From Medicago truncatula (taxonomy: Eukaryota; Streptophyta; Magnoliopsida; Fabales; Fabaceae): a stretch of DNA of 64,000 bases. The translations under genes were made by a program, and so were the position numbers. The stretch spans positions 47,008,255-47,072,254 of the forward strand of contig NC_053048.1 in the NCBI RefSeq assembly GCF_003473485.1. The letters run 5' to 3'. Below, piece by piece: positions 22,641-37,925 of the stretch. Position 1 is the stretch's first letter. Every line of letters starts with the position of its first letter. The notes under the pieces were generated by a model, which was not told where the DNA came from, made no database searches, and saw only the letters and a list, made by a program, of their open reading frames with translations.

Positions 22641-23273
22641 AAAGTTAAATTATACAACAAAAAAAAAAAACTTACCTTAAAACAACAATATAAAAAAACT
22701 TTATAATGTAAATGTAATAAGTCATTTTTCTTTTGTAGAAATAATGAAGTGAATTTAAAAACTTTATAAAATTAGAAAAAAATAATTAATTCAATTAAAA
22801 TATATTGATGTATTTAGGGAAGAGTTAAATTATTCAACAACAAAAAAAACTTACCTTAAAAAAGAGTAAAAGACAATTTAAAAAACTTTAAAAAGTGAAA
22901 GGTACATTAAATAAAATCTTAAACATGATTAAAATCAAAATATATTGGTGTGTTTTAGGGAAAAGTTAAATTATACAATAAAAAAAACTTACCTTAAAAA
23001 ACTATACAAAGAAACTTTTTTTTGTAGGAAATATAAAGAAACTTTATAATGTGAATGTAACAACAAAGATGGGTTTTTAGAAATTTATATGAAGAGGGCA
23101 ATTTTGATATTATTGTAAATTTTAAATAAATTTAAATGTAATTTGTTTTTTTGAGGTGTGACTCGGTCATGTAATAAAGTCATTTTTCTTTTGTAGAAAT
23201 AATAAAGTGATTTAAAAACTTTATAAAGTTAGAAAAAAAAAATGATTAATTCAATTAAAATATATTGATGTGC
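22640..23273. repeat. AT-rich direct repeats upstream of the AP-4 sigma gene
   Basis: AGTTAAATTATACAACAAAA followed by AACTTACCTTAAAA occurs at about 22642, 22824 and 22962 in slightly varied form. Separately, a segment of about 105 bp starting ATGTAATAAGTCATTTTTCT (22706-22811) recurs at 23168-23273 with few differences. The second copy ends only about 10 bp before the GC-richer, gene-like leader of the AP-4 sigma gene. Confidence 0.75.
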
Positions 23274-23884
23274 CGCTGCAACATCATTCTCTTCGGCGAG
23301 TTCTCCTTCTTTTTTTCCGAATCTCGATTCTTTCAGCGTTCAATTCAACCCAATCTTCTTGCACAATTTCTGCGGTTAGTGAGTTATTATCTCTCAAAAT
23401 TCTCTTGTTTCTATTTTCTTATTATTATTATAGCAGTGGAATCATGCATGATCTATTGATTGGTGAGGGTTTCACATAATTTTACTTTGATTATTAAATC
23501 TTACTTAGTCTGTACTGTTAGTTTTGATTCAATATATAATATGATTTGTTGAATCGAATCGAATCGATTTCCAGAAAACCAGTCTCCAACACCAAATTTT
23601 AGTCTGTTGATTCATAATTCATAATAGATACGCAAGTTATATAGTTTTAGTCTAGACTAGGTACCAACATTTATACCCTATGACTGAGCTGATTGTTGTT
23701 TATGGCTCGATCCACTAAAATCTTTTACCGGTTCGACCACATTAGGACTTTCGTCAATGCGGAGGTTAAATGCTTCCAAGACAACTATCTTGATACTGCA
23801 CTTGAAAACACGATTTCACTTCTCATCCTCCTCCGTTGTGTGTAGCAGAAAGAAAGATAAAGATAAAGAGAAAGAGGAATAAAA

Positions 23885-25494
23885 ATGGGGATCCGATTCG
23901 TTTTAATGGTGAACAAACAAGGTCAGACACGTCTTGCTCAGTATTACGAATACCTCACCGTTGAAGAACGAAGAACCCTTGAAGGCGAAATCGTTCGTAA
24001 ATGCCTCGCCCGTAATGAAAACCAGGTATGCGTCCACTCTTTTCTTTTATTTTCATCAGATCTCCATACCTTACCTTCAATTTTAGCTAATTGACCCTGT
24101 CGTTGTTTATTATTTATTCAACCCTAGTTTTAGGGTATGCTTGGATCATTGAAGGTAGCAATTAGATTGAGAGCTTAATTCAAAATTGAACAAAAACTAG
24201 GTTTACAATTTGACTCAACTGAATATCAAACATAAACACTTGTGAGAATATGGAAACAGCTTATAACATGTTCATAAGTTGCTTCAAGATTATTTCCATA
24301 AGTTCTCCATGATAGATTATGAAATCAGCTAATAGTTATAGCTTATTCGAAAACAGAGTTATTTTATTTTATCTTTTGTTTTAGAAATAGCTTAAGCATT
24401 AGTACTCATATGATAAATTTTTGTTGTAAGCACTTAATTAACTTGTTTATCTAAATAAGATATAGATGTCTTGGAAGGTTATTATTTGAAATTTTTATCA
24501 TAGACGGGAGAAAATAGTTGGTTTCCTTTCACACCCCGCCAAATTGGGGAAAAGAAAGTAGTTAGTGAAGTAAATAAAATATTGTCAACTAAATAAAATA
24601 AAAAACTTAGGGTCATTCCACTTTCTTTCGTTCCTGTATGTCAATACAACATGGCCTAAGGTATTCGGTCAATGATTAATATGTGGCTGATACATTTTTG
24701 TCATGGACAGTGTTCATTTGTTGAGCATCGCAACTACAAAATTGTATACAGGCGCTATGCATCTTTGTTTTTTCTGGTTGGAGTTGATGACGGCGAGGTA
24801 ATTCATTGTTTCTATATTTCTCATTCTAGTTGATTTATACAAAGGTGGTGAATATTTTGAAATAAGCAGATTGTGTTAAATAGTCTAGTTTTGATGTAAC
24901 TGACCAGTGGTCATGGCTTCAAATGTGATCGGCCTAGCCTTGCTTGTCTAAAGAAACTGAATGAATTTTCTGTTGTAAACTGAGAAACCTGAAGTTATTA
25001 GTCTTGTTCCACATTTCAGCTTCAGCAAAATTTCCCATGTATCACTTCCATTGTAAATAAATATGATATCGCTTCAAATCCGGCTTCAACTTTATTGTTC
25101 ATTCTACCTTCTGTGGATAATTTTGCAGAATGAGCTTGCTATTTTGGAATTCATCCATCTCTTGGTCGAAACCATGGATCGACATTTTGGCAACGTGGTA
25201 AGTACTGTTGTGACTAAGAGTCTCTGGAGTTTTGTGTTTGTTGAAATTGAAAGTAATGTGTCTCCTCACATTACTTCCATAATGTCTATTGTTTTCTTCC
25301 TTCCATATTCTGAACTTGGCTTTAGCCAAACACTGATTTTTTGTTTCTCAAATTTGCAGTGCGAGCTAGATATCATGTTTCATTTAGAAAAGGTACATTT
25401 TATGTTGGAAGAAATGGTCATGAATGGTTGTATTGTGGAGACGAGCAAATCAAATATTCTGACTCCTATTCAGCTTATGGATAAAACATCGTAA
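23885..25494 (+). CDS. AP4S1: AP-4 adaptor complex sigma subunit
   Basis: Four exons join in phase 0: 23885-24025, 24711-24797, 25129-25197 and 25360-25494, for 143 residues, the usual length of sigma adaptins. The protein has the sigma signature MGIRFVLMVNKQGQTRLAQY, then CSFVEHRNYKIVYRRYASLF, then NELAILEFIHLLVETMDRHF and CELDIMFHLEKVHFMLEEMV. It ends GCIVETSKSNILTPIQLMDK-TS. MGIRF, EGEIVRKCL and the PIQLMDK tail point to AP-4 and not AP-1, AP-2 or AP-3. AP-4 sorts cargo at the trans-Golgi network; in plants it is linked to vacuolar sorting. All junctions are GT-AG. A possible poly(A) signal AATAAA lies at 25616. The ATG sits below an A-rich leader (GATAAAGATAAAGAGAAAG). Confidence 0.95.
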
Positions 25495-26803
25495 GAGATA
25501 CAACGGAAACAAAAGAAGAATTCATGTATCTATGTTACAATTACCTGTCACTGCTGCTTTATTATGTGTGAATACAAACTGCATCAGTTTATCGTCAATT
25601 TTCTTTTTCTTCATGAATAAAACAAAAGTTGCGTATTTCATTTTTATAATTTCCTACCTGCTTGATTGTATTGACTATGACTACTGATTATTTGCTTTAA
25701 TTTCTTTTTTCATTTTTGGTGGCCACAAATACAACATTATATGCTTTTATATAAAAAAAATAATGTATACATGATACATACGAGCATTATGATATATACA
25801 ATCTTTCTTTTTTCTTTTTCCACCGACAGAAAGTGTATAATTGGATGGGTATTCATGAAATATAATTTTGATTGGAGATAATTACATTTATCTCCCTGAG
25901 ATTTCAGTAAAAGACGCTCACACTCCCTTTAATTCGTAATTTTTTTTTACCTCCCTTTGGTTTAACACCGTTAGCCATAGTTAAACAATTTGGAATACCA
26001 AAAAAAATAAAGATGGAAACCCATATTTTGTTTTTAAAACCGTTATTCATTGCATTCTTGAATTCTCTCACAAAACAATGAAAAGTCATCCCTTCGTATC
26101 TTAATCGATGAACCTTACGGACATTCTCATTTGATCAAGTCTTCTCTACTTGTAACTTCTTTATTTTCTTCTCGACAAAACAGAAAACAATCAAAATACG
26201 CATTACTGTCCTTGTTAGCCTTTATTATTTAGTGTAAATAAGCTAACTGCTTGTTGTCTTTGTCATTTAGCATTCTTTATTATTATTTTGCAGCATGCCA
26301 GTGTCAACTTATGCTCAATTATATTACTTGATGATACTCAGTAGAAAAAAAAGAGATCAACAGCCACCTTATGCTCCAATTAATAATGCATCATCTCAAA
26401 ATGCATAAAATGTCAATCATTTTGAACAAACAAGATGTAGAAGATACAAATGTAAAAGAAGATTATCCTGGAACAAATGCAAATAAGATAAAAATAGGTG
26501 AGATGTGGAGTTCTAAAACGAAAAAAACAACTTCACAGCAAATAAAGATTTAGGATACATGAGTTAGGAAACTGTCCTTGATGAAATGGAAGAGAAAAGA
26601 TACAAAAGTGGTTGTCTGACGTAACTGTTGTGCAAAAAGGCCCTGAGATTGCAAAGAAGAAGAAGAGTATACATCATCCTTTATAATAGAGACTTTCTTT
26701 TGTCTTGAAAAGGATTATTTTTAAAATAAAAATAAGATTAAATAGGATAAAAATTTGTATTTTTCGCTTACATTTTAGACAAAGAAAGTGAAGAAAAAAA
26801 ATT
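25495..26803. other. 3' flank of AP-4 sigma and AT-rich spacer
   Basis: After the AP-4 sigma poly(A) region, a phrase TTACATTTATCTCCCTGAGATTTCAG near 25881 opens a stretch that looks like the end of a MITE. The open frames at 25904-26089 (minus) and 26371-26553 (plus) are lysine-rich from composition and have no recognisable domain. No gene is supported. Confidence 0.45.
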
Positions 26804-27663
26804 GGCTTAAATATGATAATCGTCGCTGTAATTTGGGTCAATTTTGATTTTCGTTCCTGTAAAAAAAAACTTTGAAATACATTCCTGTAAAAAAAAATTT
26901 GTTTGAAAAAGGTCCTGACCTCACTATTCAGCTGATTTGACATGGTTTTGGCCACATGGCAGTTGCTACGTGGCGTGGCCCATAATATTAGTTTTTTTTT
27001 TTAAAATTAAAATTCTGAAAATTGTTTTTAAAATAAAAAAATCAGAAAATAAATTTTAAAATATTTTTCTGTTTTTTTTTTTATAATTTTCAAAATAAAA
27101 TTAATTTTTTTAATAAAATATATTCTGAAATTTCTGAATTTTTTTTTTAAATTAAAAATTTCGTAAAAGAACAAGAAATTAGATTATTTTTTTAAATTAT
27201 AATTTATTTTTGAAAATTTTTAATTTATAACTTTTGAAACTATAATTGTCATTATTTTCGAAAAAAATTTAATATATAATTTTCAAAATAAAAAAAATCT
27301 ATTTTTTCGAAAATTTAATTTTCACATTTTTTTTTCAAAATTTATAATTTTAACAGTTTTTATGTCAAAAAATTAAGTTTTTGAAAATTTTAAATTTCAA
27401 AGTTTTTTTGGAAATATTTTATGATTTTTAAAAAAATAATTTTCAGATTTTTTTTTAATTACGTGATAGTCAGCGCCACATGACAAAAGTTGCACAGTCA
27501 ACAACTGACACGTGGCGAATAACATGCCAAGTCAGCCATGTAGTGGGGCCAGAGACCTTTTTCAAACAATTTTTTTTTAGAGAGATGTATTTCAATTTTT
27601 TTTTTACAGGGACGAAAATCAATACTAGCCATTATTACAGGAATGATTAACATATTTATTGAA
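26804..27663. mobile_element. Long-TIR non-autonomous DNA transposon, AT-rich core
   Basis: The left arm starts GGCTTAAATATGATAATCGT and continues TTGATTTTCGTTCCTGTAAA, then TTTGTTTGAAAAAGGTCC and CACATGGCAGTTG. The right arm holds the inverse of each block in order: CAACTGACACGTGGC, GGACCTTTTTCAAACA-like (AGACCTTTTTCAAACAA), TTTACAGGGACGAAAATCAA and CATTATTACAGGAATGATTA. Arms are about 160-180 bp with 75-80% apparent identity by eye. The core (27000-27460) is nearly pure A+T with many small palindromes. There is no ORF. Long TIRs fit a Mutator-like element, but I saw no clear target duplication. Confidence 0.8.
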
Positions 27664-28350
27664 GGGATACATTAGAAGAGAGAAAACAAATTATAAATTT
27701 AAGAGACCACAAATTATAAAAACTTAAAGGATCTTGCTAACCATTGCCCTTAAAAAAGTTAAAAGTAGCATGTTTGCATTGGTTTCAACAACATTTTGAC
27801 TTTTAAAAAATTAAATTTATCACTTTTCATCAATTTATAATACTATATTTATATTTTTATCCCTTGTCTAATGCCCAAGAATGGTTAGCCTTCTTCAAAC
27901 TTAAAAAGTGAATCTTATGATTAAAAGAAGAAGTGAGCATAACCATGTGGTTTGCATAGCATAGTTACGATGGTGATGCGGGTAATGGATAGCAATAATG
28001 AGAATGAAAAGAAGATCAAAGGGCTATTAATTGAGTGACAATAAGAGCGCGAGTGTATGTGTTGTTTTGATTTCCCCAATTCAACGCCCAACTTAGTGAT
28101 GAGTGTCGACGTTACACGTTTTCCCTCTTTTCTTTTCATTCTCTCTCTTTCTCGTTTTCCTGTTTAGATCTTAACTTTCCTCTTCCTCATCTTCACAGGT
28201 ATTTCCACTTTTCTCTTCATTTATTCATTCATCACTACTTCACCAATTATTATTATTAGATGTTTTTCATTTTTCATAAATTATTTCATTGTTGTGATTG
28301 TAATTAATTAATGATCGACACTCGCAGAGGAATAGGTTTTGGTTGTTTCG
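27664..28350. other. Promoter and 5' leader region of the RABE1 gene
   Basis: The region rises from AT-rich spacer to a pyrimidine-rich leader (CTCTCTCTTTCTCGTTTTCC near 28140). A leader intron is likely: the donor TTCACAG|GTATTTCC at about 28198 and the acceptor CTCGCAG|AGGAATAGG at about 28327 would leave a short leader before the ATG at 28351. The open frame on the minus strand at 27921-28139 is antisense to the promoter and not supported. Confidence 0.55.
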
Positions 28351-32870
<4,520 letters not shown>

Positions 32871-33044
32871 TAACCCATATAATATATGTCAAATCAACAA
32901 TTTAATACGATGCAGAGGACACAACAATACACGATAGGCTGAAAGATAAACATTTAGCTGCACAGAGTAAAATTAAACCGAAATATTGTTGGATATACGC
33001 TATAACGAATCCACAGCTAGGGACATAGTTCCTTGCTCGTCAAT

Positions 33045-33125
33045 CGCTTGAAAAAAAAAAATCGAACCCCAACCCCTGCATATAATATGCAATATTTCTA
33101 CCAACTGAGTTAAGCTTACGGGAAT
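33045..33125 (-). mobile_element. tRNA-derived SINE (Au-like), minus orientation
   Basis: Reverse orientation reads CGTAAGCTTAACTCAGTTGG, TAGAAATATTGCATATTATA, TGCAGGGGTTGGGGTTCGAT and then an A-run (seen as GAAAAAAAAAAATCGAACCCC on the plus strand, so the tail is internal or rearranged). A- and B-box spacing agrees with the other copies here. Confidence 0.65.
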
Positions 33126-33656
33126 ATTTCTTACTGTATTAACTACTAATAAAGAGGATATATGTTTTTCTTAGCCTACATAAATTACCATCAACATTTG
33201 TACTCTTAAATCCATTAATTATTACTAAACTTTTATAACGAGACACGTTATGATCAAAACATAGTAGAGAAAAGTGGATAAACATGACTTTAGTCCCTGC
33301 ATTTTTGGTAGTTTTAAATATATATATTTTTTTGCATAAGTATAATCATAGTTTAGAGAATAAATTGGGAGTGATGCTAATTTTTTTTGGCACGAGATGA
33401 TAAATTCTACTCCCTCTTAAGCTATAAGTCCTTTTTAGCATTTTACATAGATTAAAAAATATAATCAATTTTTATATAGAAAGAAAAATTATATTATAAT
33501 TTACAAAATTATCCTTCATTAATGGAATGCCAAAAATAAATTAAAGAATTAAAAGAAAAAAAGTTAAATATATAATAGGAAAATTGACATTATATATATA
33601 TATTTGCGTTGATCCACCGATTCTCATGGACTTTGGTAAAATCCATTAAACACTTG

Positions 33657-33794
33657 TTCCCGTGAGCTTTGTTCAGTTGGTAGGGACAAATGTATTTTAT
33701 ATGCAGGGGCCGGGGTTCGAACCCCGACACTCCACTTCTCCATATTTAAAATGTGTGAGCTTCAGCCACTAGGCTACCTGACAAAAAAAAAATA
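33657..33794 (+). mobile_element. Complete tRNA-derived SINE with 19-bp target duplication
   Basis: The A-box is CGTGAGCTTTGTTCAGTTGG, the B-box is GGGGTTCGAACCCCGACACT, and the tail is an A-rich run near 33782. Both flanks carry the 19-bp direct repeat AAAATCCATTAAACACTTG (33638-33656 and 33795-33813). The perfect target duplication shows recent insertion by LINE-type machinery. It looks like an Au-family SINE, with an extra segment TGTGAGCTTCAGCCACTAGG between B-box and tail. Confidence 0.92.
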
Positions 33795-33879
33795 AAAATC
33801 CATTAAACACTTGAATTCAATTGCGTGATTACATTAATATTTGTTTTTGAAGGAAACATTAATATATTATTGGTTATTA

Positions 33880-33965
33880 TTTTTTTTGGTGGTGCTGGGG
33901 TTTGAACTCCAAACCCTGCATATATTATGTATTGTCCATATCAATTGAGCTAAACTCACGATGAC
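33880..33965 (-). mobile_element. tRNA-derived SINE (Au-like), minus orientation
   Basis: Reverse orientation gives GTGAGTTTAGCTCAATTGAT (A-box), ATGGACAATACATAATATAT, GCAGGGTTTGGAGTTCAAAC (B-box) and a short poly(A) seen as ATTTTTTTTGG on the plus strand. It lies about 85 bp from the complete plus-strand copy at 33657. Confidence 0.75.
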
Positions 33966-34213
33966 ATTTTATTGGTATATTATAAATTGACTTGGAACAT
34001 TTTTAACTATTTATATTTTAGGACAATACTTTTTTTTTAATAACAAATAAATTGATGATTTATTTTAAAAATAAAAAATAATGAAAGAGGCTTTTGTACC
34101 AAAATAAAATAAAAAAGGGTCATATATATGCATAAACCCTAACCTAACAATCTCGTGACTGCGGGTTTTCGTTTCGCCTCTTCTTCTCACAACAGCCGAC
34201 AGCAGCTTCAGCA

Positions 34214-37200
34214 ATGGTGGCGAAGCACTACAGACCCGCCGTGAGTTCTTCTCATCTCTTCAAATCACTTTATCCTTTCACATATTTTTAACTGCTTCCA
34301 CTTTTTCTATCGTTTTATTCGTTTATCTTTCGGTATTTTAATTGATGGGTAATGATTTTTTCCCCTAAGGATGTGGAGGGTTTAACGTTCATAGCCAATT
34401 ATCCGTGATGTTAATTTATACGAATTAGCGCAATAAAAGAGCGTATTGACGGACAGCGAGAATAAATTGAGATTGATGATTAATACCTTTTGTTCGTGTG
34501 TGAAAATTTGGAATTTGCAATTTAACTATAAGAAATTACAATATTTAAAATAAATTCTAGCTTTTTCTTCAAATAACGAATCTCTGTGTCGTATTCAGGG
34601 GAAGAAAAAGGAAGGAAATGCCGCTAAGTTTGTCACCAGGACACAAGCACTCAAGCAGCTTCAAATCAGTTTACCCCTTTTCAGGTATCGTATGCCGACA
34701 ATTCTATTTTATTATGAAAATAATGTTGTATGATGTGAATATTTGATTCTGATATTAGGGTTTATAAATTTTAGGAAACTGTGCATTTTGAAAGGTGTAA
34801 CTCCGAGGGAACCAAAGAAAAAGTTCAAGGGAAATGATAAGACTTACTACCATGTCAAAGATATTAGCTTTTTACATCATGAGCCTTTGGTTGAAATACA
34901 TAGAGCAATAAGAGTGCATGAGAGAAAAATTAAGAAAGCCGAGGCAAAGAAAAACGTTGAACGTGCAAATAGGCTACGTGAGAAAACACCCAAACCCAAG
35001 ATAGATAGGATAATCCGCCAGAGGTACCCAAGATTTGTTGATGCACTTGGAGAATTGGATGACTGTCTTACAATGGTACATCTTTTTGCTGCAGTACCTG
35101 CCACTGAAAGCAAAAAAATTGATGTGGAGCTTGTCCACAAATGTCGAAGGTATATATACTTGGAATTATAATCACTTTAGATTAATATGTCATGAAGAAT
35201 TTAGGTCTTTGTGCCTTAATCTTTACTTTGAAAATAAGGTCTAGGAGAGTATAATATAATTTATATTAGTATCAACATCTAATTGGCATTTTCATGCATT
35301 TTTTTTTAAAGTGCAACCTATTATGCTGCACTGCAATAATACTTATCATATTTATTATTGTCTGCCTATGTTCTAGATTGGCGCATGAATGGCAAGCATT
35401 TGTATCTCGTACTCACAAGTTAAGAAAAACATTTGTATCTGTTAAAGGCATATACTACCAGGTACCGTTTGTAGCCATCGATCATGTTCATTGTTAATCA
35501 TAATTGTACATTTTATAAATATTTATTATGTTGTTTGTGCAGGCTGAAGTTGAGGGTCAGAAAATAACATGGTTAACTCCTCATTCACTGCAGCAGGTTG
35601 TGTCTGAGGATGTTGACATCCCTACTATGCTAAACTTTCTGCAACTCTATGAGGTCAGTTTAATTACATATTTAAATTAAGTATGTTCATTTTTTTGACA
35701 ACTTGTCAATATGCATATCCGAAGTAATAGGATCATAGATCTAAATATATTTTAATCATGTATACATTTAATTTGAATAAGTTCTGTTAGGATCGTTATG
35801 TCATTCATGTATAAACCAAATTTAGTTATTCAATTACAACTGACATCCATATACTAATTTCTTAAATATCTATAATGAATTGATGCAGCCTCTTCTTTGT
35901 TTTGTCAATTTTCACCTCTATCATTCCATTAATTTGAAGTATCCTCCCATGCTTGATCCTCGCTTGGAGGCCTTGGCAGCAGGTACTGTTTGATTAACTT
36001 ATATCAAACTTTATAAACATGAATTGCTGCAAAGCTTGGAATTATCTCCTGATCACTTTTCTTATAAAATTTTGTAGATATATATGCATTGTCAAGATAT
36101 TTAAATGGCAACACCCGACCTGCTATACTGAATTCTGAAACCTCCCAATTAGTTGAATCTGAGCAACTGGAGTCCAAGCAAGATGGGGCACAGACCCAAA
36201 ATGAAAAATCTGAACTAAGACTTGCTCAACTTCAACATCAACTTCCTTCTAATGAACCAGGTGCACTAATGCAGCTAGTTGAAAAAGTTGCAGGCGAAGG
36301 TGAAGAGGAATATGATCAAGAGACACGAGAATGCAAAAATCTCTTTCGAAATGTCAAAATCTTCTTGAGCAGAGAGGTATGACTTTATAGTATTTGCTGA
36401 GTTAGAGTTTGTGTAAAATTTTCAATATAAAATGTAAGAAATTGTGAAGAGTTCATATATGGACTGGTGATATTATAAACGGGCAACATTTCTCAAAGAT
36501 TCATACTTAGAAGTACTAGAAACATACATAAAAATCACTTCTCAATGAGACACTTGAGTACTTTTCATATTAAAATTGTGTGTGTATGTGTGCTGTTTAA
36601 ACTTGCATTTATTTTGGAATTATTCTAATGATTGCATCTGTTTTGGTTTAATTATTCAGGCACCAAGGGAATCATTGCTTTTTGTTATTCCTGCTTTTGG
36701 TGGTACAGTTTCATGGGAGGGAGAAGGGGCTCCCTTTGCAGAATCTGACCAGAGCATTACTCATCAGGTTTGTGTGATTTATATGACATAACTTTATTGA
36801 ACTTCCTTCAATGTTTGCTTAACTATTGCTTTCATTTCTTCAGATCGTTGATAGGGAATCTCAAGGACACAGATTCCTCTCAAGAGAATATGTTCAACCA
36901 CAATGGGTATTTGACTGTGTGAATGCACGGATAATTTTGCCAACAGACAATTATTTTGTGGGAAGGTAACTTCTAATTCATTTGTGTTGGTGTACCGACT
37001 TCTGTACATATATTCTATATACGCCTGTATTTCCGTATGTGATGCCTCTTTTATCATTAGGATTCCTCCACCGCACTTGTCGCCTTTCGTTGACTATGAC
37101 GAAGGAGCATATGTTCCGGAGTATGCAAAGACCCTTAAACACTTGCAAGCTGCTGCCAGAAAGGAAGTCCTTCCACTTCCAGGTGCTGAAAAAGATCTGG

Positions 37201-37925
37201 AAGATCCTCAAAATCTTCTGGCTGAGGGTATTATTGATCGTGCAGCTGCAAATGAAGCGGCTGAGAAAAAGCAGAAGGTATTAAGAAGAACGGTGCATCA
37301 GGATTGTTAAATGAGTGGAGTGTATCATTCTATTGATATGTATAGTAATTCCTTTTCAATGGCTGTTTTGCAGCTGATGAAGCAGGAGCAGCGATTCCGT
37401 GAGGAGTTGAAGAAAGAACTAAAGGGTGAAACATACACTTCAGCAGGGTCTGCTGTTGAAAAAGAAACATCTACCGCAGTCATTGAGACTGGTGAATCAA
37501 CTAATAATGTTCAAGCTAATACTGATGATGGTGCTGAGATGGGTAAACTTTTGTTGTCACGCAGAAAGAGGAAGCTACTCGAAGCTATGCAGGTAGACTT
37601 TTTTATGAAATTCTTAGTCATATTAGTTATATTGCTTTTGTATTTTGTTTTATGAATTCTGAAGTTGCGATTTTACCAATTACTATTCTATTTATTATTT
37701 AATCCATAGTGGTTGCCAAGTGGCAGGTCTGTCTGGTAGTTATTATATCTGAGATAATGTAGTATTTTTCTGTTGGTTTTGATGTTCATAATTTTGTTCT
37801 GATATTCATAATTTTTGTTGTTGAAATCTGTCATTCAGATATCTAATGAGCGCAAGAAAAATAAACATGATACTATCATCAAACGGAAAAAGAAACTAGA
37901 TGAAGCTCAGAATCAAAGGAGTTGA
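34214..37925 (+). CDS. PES: Pescadillo homologue, ribosome-biogenesis factor
   Basis: Twelve exons join in frame: 34214-34240, 34599-34684, 34775-35149, 35377-35461, 35543-35653, 35889-35982, 36078-36376, 36660-36767, 36844-36965, 37061-37277, 37374-37592 and 37839-37925, giving 609 residues. Pescadillo acts in the nucleolus with BOP1 and WDR12 (PeBoW) in 27S rRNA processing and 60S subunit assembly. The N-terminal domain runs from [20 protein letters not shown] through [40 protein letters not shown] and [25 protein letters not shown] domain spans about residues 348-436 ([20 protein letters not shown] ... [20 protein letters not shown]). The C-terminus is Lys/Glu-rich coiled coil with a basic end ([20 protein letters not shown]). 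All junctions are GT-AG. The start is fixed by [20 protein letters not shown], the usual pescadillo N-terminus. Confidence 0.96.

Larger units (their letters stand above)
33126..34213. other. SINE-rich spacer upstream of pescadillo
   Basis: AT-rich spacer with two SINEs (33657-33794 and 33880-33965) and a lone Stowaway-like left end (CTCCCTCTTAAGCTATAAGT at 33411). The last 100 bp before 34214 is the pescadillo leader (CTAACCTAACAATCTCGTGA onward). Confidence 0.5.

Noticed and set aside
25063-25494. Open frame starting MISLQIRLQLYCSFYLLWII
   Set aside because: Only the in-frame exon pieces of AP-4 sigma are real; the start lies in intron 2 and the frame runs through intron 3.
33657-33794. 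Possible tRNA gene on the plus strand
   Set aside because: It has a poly(A) tail and a 19-bp target duplication, so it is a SINE.
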